Positions 60,958-64,000 of a DNA stretch of 64,000 bases are shown here, one piece after another (the stretch's first letter is position 1; the number at the start of each line of letters is the position of its first letter). The stretch lies in the NCBI RefSeq assembly GCF_009768885.1, contig NZ_WSQA01000001.1, positions 310,001-374,000 of the forward strand, given 5' to 3'. Both the position numbers and the translations under genes were made by a program. The DNA is from Sphingobacterium humi. Lineage in GTDB: Bacteria > Bacteroidota > Bacteroidia > Sphingobacteriales > Sphingobacteriaceae. A model generated the notes under the pieces. It had not been told where the DNA came from. It saw nothing but the letters and a program-made list of their open reading frames with translations, and did not search any database.

Positions 60958-61662
60958 ATGACGAAGCCGTTAAAAACACTCGTTTATCTGGCAGCCCTTG
61001 TCCTTATCCTTCAAGGCTGCAGCAAATCAAACATTGGTCCGGAAGAAAACAACAGCGATAAATTAAGCACCTGGGTAAGGGATCTTGCCGGGGATGTAGA
61101 TGCCTCCGTAGGCCATACGGCGCCAGGCAAGGATAAACGTGATTTCCACAGTTTCCTGTTCCGTTTTTCCGACCAAAAGCAAGTGTGGTTAAAAACCAAA
61201 GCCGACTCTGCAAAATACCTTCCCCAAACCGATTGGGACCTGGTATTCAGCAGTCTCTACAACAGCAGTATCTACATTAACAATGGCGAGCAACAAGCGG
61301 TTGCCTGGCAGGGCAATGGTTCTAAACACAAGATGGTCTTAATCAAAGAAAATTACGACCGCGTACAAACGGCACCATCCGATGCGGAATTCGATCAAAG
61401 TAAACTGTACCAAATCGGCATGATTACCGACCAGGACTCACCGGGTTGGTATAACTATAGCACGACATCGCATTTGGTGCAAGTACCGAGCAATCGCACG
61501 TATGTATTCCGTCTTTCCAACGGTAAATACGGCAAACTGCAACTTATCAATGTCTACAAAGGAAATCCACCGGCAGTAACCGATTTAAAGTGGGCTACCC
61601 CCTATTTTACTTTCCGTTACTTTATTCAAGCCGATGGCAGTAAAAATCTAAAAACATATTAA
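60958..61662 (+). CDS. hmuY: HmuY-family heme-binding lipoprotein
   Basis: 234 residues with a lipoprotein signal ending LILQGC (Cys21). The mature part follows the HmuY pattern: FLFRFSDQKQVWL, then TDWDLVFSSLYNSSIYINNG, a central YNYSTTSHLVQVPSNRTYVFRLSNGKYGKLQLINVYKG and an aromatic end YFTFRYFIQADGS. HmuY proteins bind heme at the cell surface and pass it to the TonB receptor. Candidate ligands include His residues in GSKHKM and TSHLV, but the pair used by Porphyromonas HmuY cannot be assigned by eye. The gene starts four bases after the receptor stop. Confidence 0.88.
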   Translation: MTKPLKTLVYLAALVLILQGCSKSNIGPEENNSDKLSTWVRDLAGDVDASVGHTAPGKDKRDFHSFLFRFSDQKQVWLKTKADSAKYLPQTDWDLVFSSLYNSSIYINNGEQQAVAWQGNGSKHKMVLIKENYDRVQTAPSDAEFDQSKLYQIGMITDQDSPGWYNYSTTSHLVQVPSNRTYVFRLSNGKYGKLQLINVYKGNPPAVTDLKWATPYFTFRYFIQADGSKNLKTY

Positions 61663-61677
61663 ATAAAAACAATCATT

Positions 61678-62238
61678 ATGCTAAACGAGAGAATCAAATC
61701 TGCAACCAAAAACGGTCACCAAGAATTAGAAAAGGAAGTTATTTACCGTATCAAAGCGATCGAAAACAATAAAGATTACGCGGAGTTGCTTAAATATTTT
61801 TACAGCTATTTCTTAACCCTAGAGGCTAGTATCGAAGCTCATTTACCGAGTAGTTTCGATCAGTACTGTGCCAACCGTAGAAATGCCGAAGACATCAAAA
61901 AAGACCTAGAGCTCTTAGGCTTCTCTTGGGATGAATTGCCTTTGGCACAATTGCCAACCATAGAAAATAAAAACCAAGCTATCGGCGCCTTATATGTATT
62001 AGAAGGATCGATCATGGGTGGTCCTTACATCGTGAAGATGTTGCAACAAAAAGGTATTGCCGATGGCTTTAATTTCTTTAAGGGCTATGGTGAAGCATCT
62101 GGTGAGAAATGGGCAGAATTTTCACAGTTAATCAATACCGAAGTTGCGGAAGAAGCTGACATGGTAGAGGCGATCTCTGCTGCGCAAGAAACCTTCCAAC
62201 AGTTCGGACAAACCTTCAAAAACACCATAAACGTTTAA
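61678..62238 (+). CDS. Biliverdin-producing heme oxygenase
   Basis: 186 residues, all helical in character. The proximal heme ligand is probably His14 (KNGHQELEK). The distal helix region GALYVLEGSIMGGPYIVKML (about 103-122) and FFKGYGEASGEKWAEF match bacterial heme oxygenases. It opens the heme ring in the cytosol to release iron, CO and a biliverdin. Its position after receptor and HmuY completes an uptake-and-use pathway with hmuTUV. Confidence 0.93.
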   Translation: MLNERIKSATKNGHQELEKEVIYRIKAIENNKDYAELLKYFYSYFLTLEASIEAHLPSSFDQYCANRRNAEDIKKDLELLGFSWDELPLAQLPTIENKNQAIGALYVLEGSIMGGPYIVKMLQQKGIADGFNFFKGYGEASGEKWAEFSQLINTEVAEEADMVEAISAAQETFQQFGQTFKNTINV

Positions 62239-62240
62239 TC

Positions 62241-62840
62241 ATGAATGTAAAACCAATGACAAGGCTAGGCATGCGCGCCGTTGTATTTAGTATGCTGCTT
62301 GGCGCAATGGCTTCTTGTTCTGATGACAAGAAAGAAATTAAACCCAAATTCACCGAGCAGGATGCCAAAACCGAAGAGGCAGCCTTTAATGTACCCTCGG
62401 GAAAACGTGTATTTTTCGACTTCAAAACGAACAGTACCAAAGACAGCTTAAATAGCATGGTCCATTTCTCGGGAATGTATGGATCTTCCTTAAAGAGCTC
62501 CAGACCTGACCAATACAAAATGGGCTATTTCGACAAAGAAAACACTTCTTTAGAGAAATTAACCATCGAGGAAATCAGCAAGCTGACCATCAACAAAACA
62601 GATGCTTTCAGTATTGATGCTTCCAGTGCCGGACAACCCGCAACAGGACCAACCTGGATTATTTACGATTACAAAAATAATCATGCGGTTTATCCTACGG
62701 CAAACCGTTATATCGTGATGTATAAAGGAGCGGCCTTCAATGCAGAAGCTGATGAATTATATATTGTCCAAGCAGCCTCCGTTACGGCGGCCAGAGGCAA
62801 TGCTGACTACAAGATAAATGTTAAAAAATTTGTAAGATAA
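62241..62840 (+). CDS. Unrecognised surface lipoprotein of the heme operon
   Basis: 199 residues with a lipoprotein signal ending AMASC (Cys26) and the acidic export signal SDDKK. The mature part is a small beta-rich domain: GKRVFFDFKTNSTKDS, then TWIIYDYKNNHAVYPTANRYIVMYKG and a C-terminal LYIVQAASVTAARGNADYKINVKKF. The general course (RVFFDF start, a YxVxxKG-type strand, a final strand of similar length) recalls a shortened HmuY, but I cannot assign it to that family. It is three bases from the heme oxygenase gene, so it is part of the operon. A role in surface heme or hemoprotein binding is inferred. Confidence 0.75.
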   Translation: MNVKPMTRLGMRAVVFSMLLGAMASCSDDKKEIKPKFTEQDAKTEEAAFNVPSGKRVFFDFKTNSTKDSLNSMVHFSGMYGSSLKSSRPDQYKMGYFDKENTSLEKLTIEEISKLTINKTDAFSIDASSAGQPATGPTWIIYDYKNNHAVYPTANRYIVMYKGAAFNAEADELYIVQAASVTAARGNADYKINVKKFVR

Positions 62841-62854
62841 ACCCATATAAAACA

Positions 62855-62985
62855 AGTATTTATACCGAAATAAGGACCGCTATGAACGTATAAATACTGG
62901 ATTTTATCTTTCTTAGAACAATGCGTTATCTGCCCTGTTCAAGGGGTATAGAAACGCATAAATTCTAGTATTTTTTTACAACCAT
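62855..62985 (+). other. Structured region downstream of the heme operon
   Basis: AGTATTTATAC (62855-62865) pairs with GTATAAATACT (62888-62898). A second structure pairs TGCGTT with AACGCA around an inner CCCT/AGGG stem (about 62922-62959) and is followed by TTTTTTT near 62971-62977. No coding frame. It could be a long 3' end with two terminators or a small RNA. Confidence 0.45.
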
Positions 62986-62993
62986 CATCCCAC

Positions 62994-63032
62994 AATCCCT
63001 AAACCTCCCGGTTTAGGGATTTGTATTTTTTT
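62994..63032 (+). terminator. Strong intrinsic terminator after the heme operon
   Basis: A perfect 12-bp stem AATCCCTAAACC (62994-63005) with GGTTTAGGGATT (63010-63021), loop TCCC, followed by TTGTATTTTTTT. Confidence 0.9.
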
Positions 63033-63115
63033 CACTTCAATTTTATATAATAATGTTTCTATTTGCTAAATCAATTGCCTAGTTTAGTAAAAGCTTATAT
63101 TTCTAAAATATACCT

Positions 63116-64000
63116 ATGCCGACGACTGAACCATTAGCACATTTATTTCACATCTTAAATGCCTCTCCTTTAGCTACCGCTATTTATACCGACGAACACT
63201 TAAAAATTGCCTATGTCAATGAAGCTATGGTACAGATGTGGTGCAGTGAAGAGTCGATAATAGGGAAGAATTTCTGTGATGTTTTCCCCAATTTTAAGCA
63301 AGAGGGATTCTCTTCGATCTTAAAAAAAGTTTGGCAAACCGGCATTCCTTACAAAGCTGTAGATACACCTGCCGATATATTAGATGGCGAAACCTTCCAC
63401 ACCCGTTATTTTGATTTTGAATACCAACCCTTACTTAACGAGCAACAGGAAACCTATGCCATATTACATACTTCCATCGATGTTACTGCACGGGTAGAAG
63501 CGCAGCGCTTATTGGAAAAACATGAACAGCAGCTTTCTATTAACAAAGATCTGGAAATGATTACCAGCATCTTGGCGCATGATGCTAAAAACCCGCTTTC
63601 CATTGCCCGTTTAGGGATAAGCAGGCTTAAAACCAAGAATGCGAATGACACGAAGAACAGCGAAAAATGGTATGAGATTATTGACCAGGCCATGGAAGAC
63701 CTGAATACCATCATCGACCGTACCGTGCAACTCAGTGAAGCGCGATCCTATATTATTAAAAAGGATCAAATAGACATTTCTACAAAAATTCAACCTTGGT
63801 GCGAAGAGGCCATGTTGATCCACCAAACAACTTCCAGCAACATTAAATTAGGAACATTACTACCTGTTTATGGCGATTTGCGAGGATTATCGCAGGTTTT
63901 TATCAATATCATCGGAAATGCGATTAAGTATAGTTCCTCTGTTGCTAACCCCACCGTCCAAATATATAGCGAGGAAACCAATAAAGGCATCGTTTATTAT
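63116..64000 (+). CDS. PAS-domain sensor histidine kinase (3' end beyond the window)
   Basis: 295 residues are visible from the ATG at 63116; the frame runs off the window edge. Residues about 8-125 form a PAS domain (LNASPLATAIYTDEHLKIAYVNEAMVQMW, IGKNFCDVFPNF). A helix leads into a HisKA-type dimerisation domain with the probable phospho-acceptor in LAHDAKNPLS (about 157-166). The N-box INIIGNAIKYSS (about 262-273) begins the ATPase domain. There are no membrane segments, so it is a cytosolic sensor. The signal is unknown, and a strong terminator separates it from the heme operon. Confidence 0.88.
   Translation, partial: MPTTEPLAHLFHILNASPLATAIYTDEHLKIAYVNEAMVQMWCSEESIIGKNFCDVFPNFKQEGFSSILKKVWQTGIPYKAVDTPADILDGETFHTRYFDFEYQPLLNEQQETYAILHTSIDVTARVEAQRLLEKHEQQLSINKDLEMITSILAHDAKNPLSIARLGISRLKTKNANDTKNSEKWYEIIDQAMEDLNTIIDRTVQLSEARSYIIKKDQIDISTKIQPWCEEAMLIHQTTSSNIKLGTLLPVYGDLRGLSQVFINIIGNAIKYSSSVANPTVQIYSEETNKGIVYY

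Noticed and set aside
1..64000. Search for tRNA, rRNA, transposase or phage genes
   Set aside because: Nothing with convincing structure or sequence was seen on either strand.

Overview
The window comes from a Bacteroidota genome, most likely family Sphingobacteriaceae (a Sphingobacterium- or Pedobacter-like free-living or host/plant-associated species). The reasons are four SusC/SusD-type outer-membrane pairs (one SusD cut by the window edge), FecR/ECF-sigma control, TlpA proteins with a DUF4369-type N-terminus, lipoproteins with acidic surface-export signals, few Shine-Dalgarno sequences, and several TAnnTTTG-type -7 promoter elements. No rRNA, tRNA, CRISPR array, prophage or transposase was seen.

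Layout. (1) 1-5.5 kb: edge of a SusD gene, a SusC receptor, a divergent AraC regulator and an orphan KAS III-like enzyme. (2) 5.9-9.2 kb: a cold-shock group (DEAD-box RNA helicase overlapping a CspA-type gene, then a convergent lysine-rich protein with a cold-shock-like domain), a secreted SMP-30 lactonase and an unlisted 58-residue hydrophilic protein. (3) 9.3-17.3 kb: ECF sigma, FecR, SusC with STN domain, SusD and a TlpA-type thioredoxin. (4) 17.4-33.1 kb: a coherent catabolic locus with five same-strand genes (class III aminotransferase, galactonate-dehydratase-like enolase, SDR, ceramidase-fold hydrolase, sodium:solute symporter), a divergent cytosolic SMP-30 lactonase, a GntR/FCD regulator, and a heparinase II/III-SusD-SusC operon. 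Palindromes with a GTATAC core lie at each control region of this locus. (5) 33.1-40.8 kb: SusC-SusD-phosphocholine-specific phospholipase C. (6) 40.8-42.5 kb: a gene-poor stretch with a 281-bp inverted-repeat element and four 22-bp tandem repeats, then a DUF6266-like gene. (7) 42.5-55.6 kb: a siderophore system (AraC, TonB receptor, DUF4374/XusB-like lipoprotein, Fes-like esterase, YncE-like propeller, two FecCD permeases, ATPase, CeuE/YclQ-like binding protein, siderophore-interacting reductase, second AraC). (8) 55.6-62.8 kb: heme acquisition (hmuTUV facing a TonB receptor, HmuY, heme oxygenase and an unrecognised lipoprotein). (9) The window ends inside a PAS histidine kinase.

How the parts work together. 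Regions 7 and 8 form an iron island tied together by five copies of a 25-bp Fur-box-like palindrome. One half takes up and opens ferric siderophores; the other captures heme, imports it and degrades it. Region 4 is the best candidate for an undescribed system. A surface SusCD pair and a lyase feed a symporter and a cytosolic set of amidase-like hydrolase, aminotransferase, sugar-acid dehydratase, SDR and lactonase. All of it is apparently repressed by one FCD regulator whose site resembles those of the hexuronate repressors ExuR/UxuR. The substrate cannot be read from the sequence; an N-acylated amino-uronate-containing glycan is a working inference.
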